Positions 7,246 through 13,748 of a DNA stretch of 20,792 nt are shown piece after piece; the stretch's first letter is position 1; every line of letters starts with the position of its first letter. Both the position numbers and the translations under genes were made by a program. The stretch is from JALZAH01 sp051000755 (GTDB taxonomy: Bacteria; Actinomycetota; Acidimicrobiia; Acidimicrobiales; Palsa-688), in the NCBI GenBank assembly GCA_051000755.1, contig JBPCNZ010000033.1, positions 1 through 20,792 on the forward strand, written 5' to 3'. Below the pieces are notes generated by a model. That model saw nothing but the letters and a program-made list of their open reading frames with translations, was not told where the DNA came from and searched no databases.

Positions 7246-8760
7246 ATGGCGGGCACGGATCCAGAGCAAGCCCAGCCGGCGGCCTCAAGGCGCCAACTGA
7301 TGATCTCTGAGCGGGTGGAACTCATTGCCCTGCGACGGCTGGCACTTGTCAATGCCCAGATCATCGCCGCTCACACCTTCGCCGACACGGTCAAAGCGGT
7401 GGTCGACGGGGCGGCTCACCTGTTGGGCTCCAAGGTTGTCGCCCTCAGCCTTCGAACCGAATCCGGAGACTTCCGTGTCCGCGTCGTGGCTGGACCCGCC
7501 GGCCGGGCTGCATCTTGGCCCGAGACGGCCATCGCCGCCGAGGACATGCGCCAGATCCTCCACTCCGCCACCGCATATGGAAACCTGCGCACGGTGGAGG
7601 GCGGCGAGGCAGTCGACAGCTGCTTCGCCCGGTGGTTCGACGACAGAACGATCACGGGCCACGATCCCGCCACCCAGCCTGAGGCCTGGCTGCTGGCTCC
7701 CCTCTACGCCTCGTCGGGAGAGATGGATGGAGTGATATTGATGAGCCTGGCCCTCAAGGGGAAAGGACCGGCGCCTGCCTTGGCCACACTGCTCGAGGCC
7801 TTCGCTACCCAGGCCGCCGGCTCCATCGAGAACGTCCGGCTCGCCGAAGACCTCGCCGCTGAACGGGAACGGCTCCGCCTCGAACACTCCCGCCTCGAGG
7901 CCAGCGAAACCGCCTTTCGTATCGCGTTCACCGGCTCGCCCGCGGCCATGGCCACCGTCAGCCTCGACCCGGCCGACCGGGGCCGGTTCCTCCAAGTCAA
8001 CGATGCTCTTTGCCGCGTTGTCGGCTACCAGCCCGCCGAACTCCTCGGCGCCCGCTGGCAGGACCTGGTCGTGGCCGAAGACCTCCACCCCGTCGACACC
8101 ACCATCGCAGACTTCGCCGCCGGGCGCAGGCCCGACGTGAGGACCGAGCGACAAGTAAAGCGCCGGGACGGGACTGTCATCTGGGTGGCCGTCACTGCCA
8201 CACGGGTCGACGCCGACGGTCTCGCAGTGCCGTTCCTGCTCGCCCATGCCGAAGACATCACGGAGCGCAGGCGACGGGACACAACCTTGCAGCGCCACGC
8301 GACACTCGACCAACTTACCGGCCTGCCCAACCGCCGCGTAGGTCTCGAATGCCTCGATGCTGCCACCGCTCGGGCCCGGGCCGGGACGCAAGGGGCAATC
8401 CTCTACTGTGACCTCGACAACTTCAAGCGCATCAATGACACCCACGGCCACACTGCCGGGGATCTTGCCCTCCAAGAGGCCGCCCACCGCCTTCGGGCCC
8501 AGGTGCGTGATGACGACATCGTGGCTCGCCTCGGCGGCGACGAGTTCCTGATCATCGCCGAGGGCTTGCTCCCCCACGGCTCCGAGCAGCTCGCCGACCG
8601 AATCCGCCAGGCCATGCGACGCCAACTCGCCACGATCCCGGTCGTCCTACCCATCAGTGTCGGCGTCGCCCTCTTCGACGCAACCTCAAACGATTCCGCT
8701 CTACTCCTCCACCAAGCCGACCAAGCCATGTACGCCGACAAGCGCCACACTTCCCCATAG
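7246..8760 (+). CDS. GAF-PAS-GGDEF diguanylate cyclase
   Basis: This 504-residue cytosolic signalling protein makes cyclic di-GMP from two GTP. An N-terminal GAF-like sensor spans roughly residues 25-200, a short coiled linker follows (LAEDLAAERERLRLEHSRLE), then a PAS domain of about 215-340 ending in the PAC motif (AHAEDITERRRRD). The cyclase domain starts at LDQLTGLPNRR and carries an intact GGDEF active site at 430-434. RDDD at 421-424 sits exactly five residues before GGDEF, so the RxxD product-inhibition site is present. No membrane segment is seen. ATG at 7246 has GAGGGG just upstream. It is the only c-di-GMP gene in the window. Confidence 0.96.
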   Translation: MAGTDPEQAQPAASRRQLMISERVELIALRRLALVNAQIIAAHTFADTVKAVVDGAAHLLGSKVVALSLRTESGDFRVRVVAGPAGRAASWPETAIAAEDMRQILHSATAYGNLRTVEGGEAVDSCFARWFDDRTITGHDPATQPEAWLLAPLYASSGEMDGVILMSLALKGKGPAPALATLLEAFATQAAGSIENVRLAEDLAAERERLRLEHSRLEASETAFRIAFTGSPAAMATVSLDPADRGRFLQVNDALCRVVGYQPAELLGARWQDLVVAEDLHPVDTTIADFAAGRRPDVRTERQVKRRDGTVIWVAVTATRVDADGLAVPFLLAHAEDITERRRRDTTLQRHATLDQLTGLPNRRVGLECLDAATARARAGTQGAILYCDLDNFKRINDTHGHTAGDLALQEAAHRLRAQVRDDDIVARLGGDEFLIIAEGLLPHGSEQLADRIRQAMRRQLATIPVVLPISVGVALFDATSNDSALLLHQADQAMYADKRHTSP

Positions 8761-8912
8761 ATGGGCAACCAGGGGAGCCTGTGGGTGTGGGGCCTCGGTT
8801 ACTCCGCATCTGGCCGGACGACCTGGCCGCCGTCGTCTGTTTGGGAAGGACAGCTCCAAACGCAGGCGTGTACGCCGTGACATCGGGAGTGATGGGCAGG
8901 CCAGCTCGACGG

Positions 8913-8946
8913 AACTCGAGCTAACTCGCTTATCCTCGAGTAACCT
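8913..8946 (+). promoter_or_regulatory. CTCGAG direct repeats upstream of the MNT gene
   Basis: Two similar 14-mers, CTCGAGCTAACTCG (8915-8928) and CTCGAGTAACCTCG (8935-8948), lie 20 bases apart on centre. They stand before a gene whose product begins with a winged helix-turn-helix, so an autoregulatory site is possible. Spacing of about two helical turns fits tandem binding. Confidence 0.4.
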
Positions 8947-9004
8947 CGACTATCAGCGACGTATGGCCAGGTGCTCATTCGCCGGCCCGAAGGATGGTGA
9001 ATCG

Positions 9005-9619
9005 TTGGACGCTGTGCGCCCGTTGGCAGTGGTCACACCAACGCTTGACGGCGATGTGCTCGCCGTGTTCGCCCAGGCCGACACGACATTCACGACGGGA
9101 CAGATGCACAGGATGTTGCCGCGATTCTCCGAAGACGGGATCCGCAAGGCACTCGCCAGGCTGCGCACGCAAGGCATCGTCACATCCGAGCGTGTCGGGA
9201 ACGCGTACCTCTACCGCTTCAACCGGGACCATCTGGCTGCCCGCCCGATCCTCGAACTCGCCCAACAGCGCCTGACGCTGCTGTCCCGGATCGAGGAGTG
9301 TCTCACAGCCTGGCGTTGGGCGCCGGTCTACGCCGCGGTGTTCGGGTCGATGGCCCGAGGCACGGCCGGTCCGAGCAGTGACGTCGACCTGCTCTTCGTA
9401 CGTCCCGACGAGGTTTCTGAAGACGAGTGGGATGCGCAGGTGGCCGGGTTGGCTTCGGACATCTCGAAGTGGACGGGGAACGATGCCCGTCCAATCGAGT
9501 TCACCGTGAGCGATCTCGTGGCCCGACGGGAAGAGCAGGTTCTCAAAGAAGTATTGGCCAAAGGGTTGACGGTATACGGGCATCGGGCATGGCTGCAGGC
9601 TCAGATCGGGGGAAGATGA
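9005..9619 (+). CDS. MNT-type nucleotidyltransferase antitoxin with N-terminal winged HTH
   Basis: The protein, about 204 residues, starts with a winged helix-turn-helix (DGDVLAVFAQADTTFTTGQM, then IRKALARLRTQGIVTSERVGNAYLYRFNRDH). It continues into a minimal nucleotidyltransferase domain with the signature GSMARGTAGPSSDVDLLFV, matching GSx10DxD. Such MNT proteins pair with HEPN toxins and neutralise them, in known cases by AMPylation. The next gene is a HEPN-like frame starting inside the stop codon (ATGA). TTG at 9005 has AAGGA 10 bases upstream; ATG at 8963 in the same frame is the alternative and would add 14 residues. The frame is intact. Confidence 0.85.
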   Translation: MDAVRPLAVVTPTLDGDVLAVFAQADTTFTTGQMHRMLPRFSEDGIRKALARLRTQGIVTSERVGNAYLYRFNRDHLAARPILELAQQRLTLLSRIEECLTAWRWAPVYAAVFGSMARGTAGPSSDVDLLFVRPDEVSEDEWDAQVAGLASDISKWTGNDARPIEFTVSDLVARREEQVLKEVLAKGLTVYGHRAWLQAQIGGR

Positions 9620-10000
9620 TGTCCGAGAAGCCGTGTGATGCACAGGTTCGTGCCGGGCGGCTGGACAAGACCAAAACAGTTCCTCGCTGCAGCCGAGTCG
9701 ATCGAGGATTCCTCGTCAGGCGAGATCGCCGATGCGTACGTGACCTTGTGCGTGCACGCCGGGATCGCCGCCGCGGACGTCATTTGCTGCGCCCGCCTCG
9801 GACGGCACGCGCAGGGTGACAGCCACGTCGAGGCAGTGGCGCTCTTGAACAAGGCGAACGCCGCTGACTCCGCACGGCGGCTGGAGGTGCTGCTCGGCAG
9901 AGTCGAAGGCGGGTTACACGCACCTCCGGTCGTCATCAACGGACGTGAAGAGGGCCGGTTGGCCGCAAAGGACCTCGTCGAGGTGGCGGAGAGGGCGTAG
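9616..10000 (+). pseudogene. HEPN-domain toxin partner, frameshifted at an A run
   Basis: ATG at 9616 overlaps the MNT stop. The first frame reads SEKPCDAQVRAGRLDKTK. At the AAAA run at 9673-9676 the homologous reading moves to the +1 frame, which continues QFLAAAESIED, then IADAYVTLCVHAGIAAADVICCARLGRHA and HVEAVALLNKA, through to TAG at 9998. Dropping one A joins the parts into a seamless protein of about 127 residues. The total length of 385 bases is one more than a multiple of three. The HAGIAAADVICCARLG stretch is characteristic of actinobacterial HEPN-like partners of MNT genes. As written the toxin would be truncated. Confidence 0.8.
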
Positions 10001-10077
10001 CCAACCGGCGCCTCCGACATCTTGAGAGCGGAGGCCCACCGAGTGACGCACAACTCATGGACCTATCCTCGGCCTAT

Positions 10078-10372
10078 GTGACGGGGGCGCGGATCAGGTT
10101 CAGCTCACGGACGAGCTCGTCGACCTCTTGGATCGGGAGGCAGCCCATCGTCAGATGTCGCACTCGGCGTTGATCCGAGAGTCTGCGCTCACCCACCTGG
10201 CCCAAGCCCGGGTTGCCTGGTCGGCCGGGCCATCGCCGCCGGCTACGAGCGCGTCCGGCCCGTGACGCCTGACGGCTGGAGCGACCTGGACCGACAAGGC
10301 GAGGCGTCGACCGGTGAGCTCCTCCAGCGCCTTGACGCCGAGGAGCGCGCCGAGGGCCACGGTTCGTGGTAG
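10078..10372 (+). pseudogene. Ribbon-helix-helix antitoxin, broken by two frameshifts
   Basis: GTG at 10078 opens a few codons, then one base is missing near 10094, after which the frame reads VQLTDELVDLLDREAAHRQM and SHSALIRESALTHLAQA, a classic CopG/RHH N-terminus. Near 10205-10222 the frame shifts again, to GRAIAAGYERVRPVTPD and GWSDLDRQ, ending LLQRLDAEERAEGHGSW and TAG at 10370. The joined order (RHH, then GRAI..GYERVP..D.W..LDRQ, then LDAEE) is that of RHH antitoxins paired with MazF. A TATCCT box lies shortly upstream. It overlaps the following mazF-like start. Confidence 0.82.
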
Positions 10373-10497
10373 CGAGAGGTGACTTGTGGTGGTATGAGCA
10401 CCCCAACGCCGGGCGGCGACCCTTCCTGATCACCCGACTGGACCCGGAGAAGCTACGAGCCGTCTGCGTTACGCTGGGCCACGCCACCGGTTGCTGA
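10366..10497 (+). pseudogene. MazF toxin, 5' fragment
   Basis: GTG at 10366 lies inside the end of the RHH antitoxin and reads VVARGDLWWYEHPNAGRRPFLITR. This is the standard MazF N-terminus (RGDLWW, then P.AGRRPxLIxTR). After about 25 codons the similarity fades and the frame ends at TGA 10495-10497. The rest of the toxin (beta barrel and C-terminal helix) is absent because the sequence runs straight into the Uma2 gene. Confidence 0.75.
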
Positions 10498-11037
10498 GGC
10501 TGGGCCCCGCCCGGCCCTTCCGCTTCGAAGATCTGGCGGGCACGCCCGACGCTGGCTACCGGCGGGAGATCATCGGCGGGACTCATCGTCACGCCGGCAC
10601 CCAGTCTCGGTCATCAGCGGGCCAGCGGCGTGCTCTACGCACAACTCTTCGAGGCCGAGACGGCCCAGACCATGGTGGTCGCCGCCCCTTGCGACTGGCG
10701 GCTCCTCGACGGTGGCAGCGTCCAACCTGATCTCATGGTGATCAGCCGGGGCAACTTCGAACCGGGTGGCCCGCTCGCCGCCACGGCGACCCCGCTTCTC
10801 GTGGTGGAGGTCCTTTCGGCTTCCAACGCCGACCACGATCTTGCCGTCAAGCGCCACCTCTACGAATCTCTCCAGGTCCCGGCCTACTGGATCGTGGATG
10901 CGACGGTCCCTTCGATCACCGTTCTTCGTCTTTCCGACCGGGGCTACGTGGTTGACGCCGAGGTGACGGGGGACGACGCGCTGGTCACGGACTGGCCATT
11001 CCCCGTCCGCGTCGTCCCTTGTCGGCTGACGGCTTGA
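10491..11037 (+). pseudogene. Uma2-family nuclease, frameshifted near the N-terminus
   Basis: A frame from about 10491 reads FRFEDLAGTPDAGYRREIIGG, the normal Uma2 N-terminus. At 10580-10582 the homologous reading moves to another frame: LIVTPAPSLGHQRASGVLYAQL, then VVAAPCDWRLLDGGSVQPDLMV, LLVVEVLSASN, DLAVKRHLYESLQVPAYWIVD and on to TGA at 11035. The core acidic residues (D in QPDLMV, E in VVEVLS) and lysine (AVKRH) are kept. One extra base, or two missing, at 10580 explains the break. Starting inside the second frame would lose the first strands. Compare the intact Uma2 at 3113-3670. Confidence 0.83.
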
Positions 11038-11141
11038 GCCTCGACTCCGCAGATCTTTTGGCGGTGCCGCTACGACTCAGAGGCCGCTACGACGGAGAGG
11101 AGCAGATCCAGCACCCCTCTCCATCCGATAATCTCCGCGCT

Positions 11142-11855
11142 GTGGATGGTGCGGGCAACGGCAACGAGGGTCCTGGTCCGATCTGGGGATGGTCAACCGA
11201 TGATCCCGATCAACAGAAAGAGGCCGACCAACCAAGGAGTGGGCGACTCAGACGGCGGGCCACGCAAGGTCGGCGTGAGGCGGCCAGTGCCCCCTCCCTG
11301 GCACCCCCGTTGCCGAGACCAACCCGGGCCCCAGACCCGCCCCCGGCTCCAGCCTCGCCTCCGGCCCCGGCCCCAACCGAAGAGCGGGCGCGTGACCTGT
11401 GGACTGCGCTGGCGGCGGCCACCCAGCGCATCGAGAGGCTGAGCGACGAGACCAGCGCCCTGCGGAGCGACATGGACAAGAACTTCGCGGATCTGGCCGA
11501 GGTCCTGACGAGGGATCAGCCACCGCCCGTACGGGAGCCCCGTGACGACGCCGACTTCGCTCAGGCTCTCGAGTCCACCCGCACCGAGTTGGCCGTCCGA
11601 TTCCGCGACGACCTGGAGAACCTCACGGCCACGATGTCCGACGCCCTGGCCCAGGTCGCCACCCAGCTCGAGCGGGTGAGCCTCCTGTGCGGCGAGAACC
11701 GGGACTCGGTGGAGGTGGCGACGGACGAGCTCCATGTCCTCTCCGGCCGGATCGACACGCGCGGGGCGCCTCCCACAACAGACCTTCAGCCTCTCTCCGA
11801 CGCTTTCACCCGGCTGGCGGACCTTGTCGAGGTGCTGACCCGCCGGATCGGCTGA
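11142..11855 (+). CDS. Proline-rich, coiled-coil protein of unknown function
   Basis: The family is not recognised. The product of about 237 residues has a polar N-terminus (GAGNGNEGPGPIWGWSTDD), a basic stretch, a proline/alanine segment (PPPAPASPPAPAPT), then a long helical part with coiled-coil character. The motif FADLAEVLTR recurs near the C-terminus as RLADLVEVLTRR, suggesting an internal repeat. No signal peptide or membrane helix is seen. GATAAT at 11127-11132 lies 9 bases before GTG at 11142, fitting a leaderless start; the frame is open upstream to 11019. It lies between the broken Uma2 and the vapBC operon, and a structural or scaffold role is a guess. Confidence 0.6.
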   Translation: MDGAGNGNEGPGPIWGWSTDDPDQQKEADQPRSGRLRRRATQGRREAASAPSLAPPLPRPTRAPDPPPAPASPPAPAPTEERARDLWTALAAATQRIERLSDETSALRSDMDKNFADLAEVLTRDQPPPVREPRDDADFAQALESTRTELAVRFRDDLENLTATMSDALAQVATQLERVSLLCGENRDSVEVATDELHVLSGRIDTRGAPPTTDLQPLSDAFTRLADLVEVLTRRIG

Positions 11856-11885
11856 CGTCCACGTCCAAGTCCTCCTGTGCGGGTA

Positions 11886-11911
11886 TCCTTACTCCAATCG
11901 TCAAGTAAGGA
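11886..11911 (+). promoter_or_regulatory. Palindromic operator of the vapBC operon
   Basis: Perfect 8-bp inverted repeat: TCCTTACT at 11886-11893 and AGTAAGGA at 11904-11911, with a 10-base spacer. The right arm contains the ribosome-binding site AAGGAG of the next gene. Binding by the AbrB-type antitoxin would therefore cover both the promoter and the Shine-Dalgarno site. Confidence 0.75.
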
Positions 11912-11919
11912 GACACACC

Positions 11920-12168
11920 GTGGACGTCTCAGCGAGAGTCACCTCAAAGGGACAGGTAACGGTTCCGAAGGTTGTACGCGAGGCTCTCGGCATCGAGGAC
12001 GGCGACCAGATCGTCTTCCGGGTTGAGGGTAGGCGAGCGGTCGTCGCCCGCACGCCTGACTTTCTTGCCCTCGCAGGATCGGTAGAGGTTCCTGCCGGCA
12101 AGCGCAACGTCGCATGGGACGACGTGATACGACGAACCCGGGCGGGACGAGCCGACAAGCGTCCGTGA
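11920..12168 (+). CDS. AbrB/MazE-type VapB antitoxin
   Basis: This 82-residue protein starts with a swapped-hairpin AbrB domain: DVSARVTSKGQVTVPKVVREALGI, then DGDQIVFRVEGRRAVVAR. The C-terminal tail contains WDDVIRRTRAG, typical of toxin-contacting tails. AAGGAG lies about 7 bases before GTG at 11920. The stop codon overlaps the PIN toxin start (GTGA). It should neutralise the toxin and, with it, repress the operon through the dyad just upstream. Intact. Confidence 0.93.
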   Translation: MDVSARVTSKGQVTVPKVVREALGIEDGDQIVFRVEGRRAVVARTPDFLALAGSVEVPAGKRNVAWDDVIRRTRAGRADKRP

Positions 12169-12572
12169 GCGCCTTCGTCGACACAGACGTCCTCGTCCGG
12201 CATCTGACGGGAGTACCACCCGACAGGGCAACTCGCTCCACCCGGTATCTCAGCGATGAGTCCGATCTGATGGTCGCCGACCTTGTCGTTGCCGAGACTG
12301 TCTACGTCCTTGAATCGTTCTATGAGACACCTCGTCGGCAGGTAGCCGAGGCAGTACGTTCGTTGCTGGCGTTCGAGGCTGTGGTCACCGTCGACCCCAC
12401 CTTGCTGCTTCGGGCGATCGAGGTTTATGAGACCAAGGGCATCGACTTTGCCGAGGCCTACCTCGTAGCATGCGCGGAGAGCACGGGGATCAACAAGGTG
12501 GCGTCCTTCGACCGATCCATCGATCAGGTGGGCACGGTCCAACGAGTCGAACCCGGGGACATGACCGCATGA
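12165..12572 (+). CDS. PIN-domain VapC ribonuclease toxin
   Basis: This 135-residue PIN nuclease has all four acidic residues in place: D6 (with D8) in AFVDTDVLVRHL, E44 in VVAETVYVLE, D94 in KGIDFAEAYLVA, and D116 in KVASFDRSID. Known VapC toxins cut specific RNAs, often tRNA or rRNA loops, using magnesium. GTG at 12165 overlaps the antitoxin stop and is preferred for that reason. Intact, so this VapBC pair is probably functional. Confidence 0.94.
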   Translation: MSAFVDTDVLVRHLTGVPPDRATRSTRYLSDESDLMVADLVVAETVYVLESFYETPRRQVAEAVRSLLAFEAVVTVDPTLLLRAIEVYETKGIDFAEAYLVACAESTGINKVASFDRSIDQVGTVQRVEPGDMTA

Positions 12573-12589
12573 CCGGTACAAGCCATCTG

Positions 12590-12766
12590 ATGACCGTCTC
12601 CCAAAATGGTCAGGTATCCATCCTCGCGACGGCCCGAGCCCGATAGAATACCTGCCGGGTGATCGTGGTCGGCCTCGGTGACAGGATCGTCATGCGCCCG
12701 GAGGGCGTGGCCGAGGTCCTGGACCATCTGGTACGAGTCGTCGGCGCCGACGAGGAAACATGGTGA
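12590..12766 (+). pseudogene. AbrB/MazE-type antitoxin remnant with in-frame amber codon
   Basis: ATG at 12590 reads TVSQNGQVSILATARAR, then TAG at 12644-12646, and the same frame goes on NTCRVIVVGLGDRIVMRPEG and ends at TGA 12764. Alignment with the intact AbrB gene 350 bases downstream is clear: SGQMSLPAPVRRRWN there matches NGQVSILATARAR-stop-N here, so the stop replaces a tryptophan (TGG to TAG). The DLGxRxVxRP stretch is also typical. No recognisable toxin frame follows. Confidence 0.75.
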
Positions 12767-12952
12767 CCGTCGCCCCGCCGGCGTCCGATGGGTCCAGATG
12801 GGCCAAACCGGGTTGCTGTCCATCACTTGGGTGCGGTCAGCGTCACCGGAATCGCCGCCAGACCGCTCGCACCCAGCCCCCTCCCTGGCGGCGGTCGCAG
12901 AGCGTGGTCGCCGCCGCGGTTGGTGCCGCCACCGCCGGCCTGAATGCTGCCG

Positions 12953-12980
12953 ACTTGGTAGAATTTACTGACTACCAAGT
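12953..12980 (+). promoter_or_regulatory. Palindromic operator of the second AbrB gene
   Basis: Perfect 9-bp inverted repeat: ACTTGGTAG at 12953-12961 and CTACCAAGT at 12972-12980, with a 10-base spacer. TAGAAT at 12959-12964 is a possible -10 box within it. The layout (arm, 10-base spacer, arm) matches the vapBC operator at 11886-11911, but the arm sequence differs. Confidence 0.75.
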
Positions 12981-12989
12981 TAGGTATCC

Positions 12990-13226
12990 GTGGCCAACGT
13001 CCGGCGGTTCAAGGTCTCAACCTCGGGCCAGATGTCCCTGCCTGCGCCGGTTCGGCGGCGCTGGAACCTCCAGGGTGGAGGCGGCGTGGAGGTCATCGAC
13101 CTCGGCTTCGCCTTGCTCACCGTCCCCGAGGGCGGCGCCAGCGCCCTCCTCGACGCCGTCCTCCCGGCCGAGGTCCACTACAGGAACGTCGCTGCCGACG
13201 ATGATCAGGACCTGGCGACGACCTGA
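12990..13226 (+). CDS. AbrB/MazE-like antitoxin
   Basis: This 78-residue protein opens RRFKVSTSGQMSLPAPVRRRW, an AbrB-type swapped-hairpin start, followed by GGGVEVIDLGFALLTVPEGG. The acidic C-terminus (AADDDQDLATT) would contact the toxin. GTG at 12990 follows the operator by nine bases with no Shine-Dalgarno site, so a leaderless or near-leaderless mRNA is likely. It is intact although the PIN toxin after it is broken. Confidence 0.85.
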   Translation: MANVRRFKVSTSGQMSLPAPVRRRWNLQGGGGVEVIDLGFALLTVPEGGASALLDAVLPAEVHYRNVAADDDQDLATT

Positions 13227-13512
13227 CCGTCGTCATCGATGACCACCTTCTGGCCGGGACCAACGAGGCACTCGCCGACCGCGTCGGCGAAGAACTGGTG
13301 GCCACCACGAACCTTTGGTACGCCCCCCTTGTGCAAAAAGCGCAGCTCGCCACGGGGGAGGCGCCCTGCTCGGCGGATGGACAGAACCGGAGCGGGATGG
13401 GCTCATCTCCGCCCTCGTCGCCCTCCCCCCTGACGTGCATGTCGTGCCCATGCGGTCCCTGGCCTGGCGGATGGGCGAACGAACGTGCTCGTCGATGGCC
13501 GGCTTCCCGTAG
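13223..13512 (+). pseudogene. PIN-domain toxin partner, frameshifted, with CTG at the start position
   Basis: In the frame overlapping the antitoxin stop by four bases the codon is CTG (CTGA) where neighbouring operons have GTG or ATG. It reads TVVIDDHLLAGTNEALADRV, then VATTNLWYAPLVQKAQLATG. Near 13355-13370 similarity moves to a second frame: ALLGGWTEPERDGLISALVALPPDVHVV and PMRSLAWRM, ending at TAG 13510. The overall order resembles a family of PIN-like partners of AbrB antitoxins that begin VVDDxLLL and include xCWYYRLxxA. Start mutation plus frameshift imply an inactive toxin. Confidence 0.7.
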
Positions 13513-13582
13513 CGACCACACCGGGATGCGGTCCAGCCGGGCCAGGACCGAGGCACTCTGAGTGGACGAAGGAACCGAAGCC

Positions 13583-13721
13583 ATGCTCCACAGGTCCCTT
13601 CCGAGAGCCACGCCATGCTCTTCCGCCCCTCTGCTTCTTGCAGCAGCCCCCTTATGCTCTTGAGAGCAGAGAACGGGCTCGTCCTCAGCGGCAGCCCGAA
13701 GACTATGCTCTTATAAGCATA
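13583..13721 (+). repeat. Cluster of ATGCTCTT repeats with two palindromes before the ATPase gene
   Basis: ATGCTC occurs at 13583, 13615 (ATGCTCTT), 13654 (ATGCTCTT) and 13705 (ATGCTCTT). The third is half of a perfect hairpin, TGCTCT-TG-AGAGCA at 13655-13668. The fourth lies in TATGCTCTTATAAGCATA at 13704-13721, whose arms TATGCT and AGCATA are perfect. The cluster ends about 28 bases before the ATPase start and is AT-rich for this DNA, so it likely holds the promoter and a regulator-binding array. Confidence 0.7.
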
Positions 13722-13748
13722 AAAGTCCTGCTGTTAGGAGCATCGAGT

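Noticed and set aside
7285..8625. Minus-strand open frame of 446 codons opposite the GGDEF gene
   Set aside because: Gly/Glu/Val-rich mirror translation typical of antisense frames in high-GC genes; the plus strand has three recognised domains.
5599..12646. Stop-codon reassignment (TAG read as Trp)
   Set aside because: Intact genes here end in TAG (SRPBCC, RelE, cyclase), and the damage elsewhere is mostly frameshifts, so ordinary pseudogene mutation is simpler.
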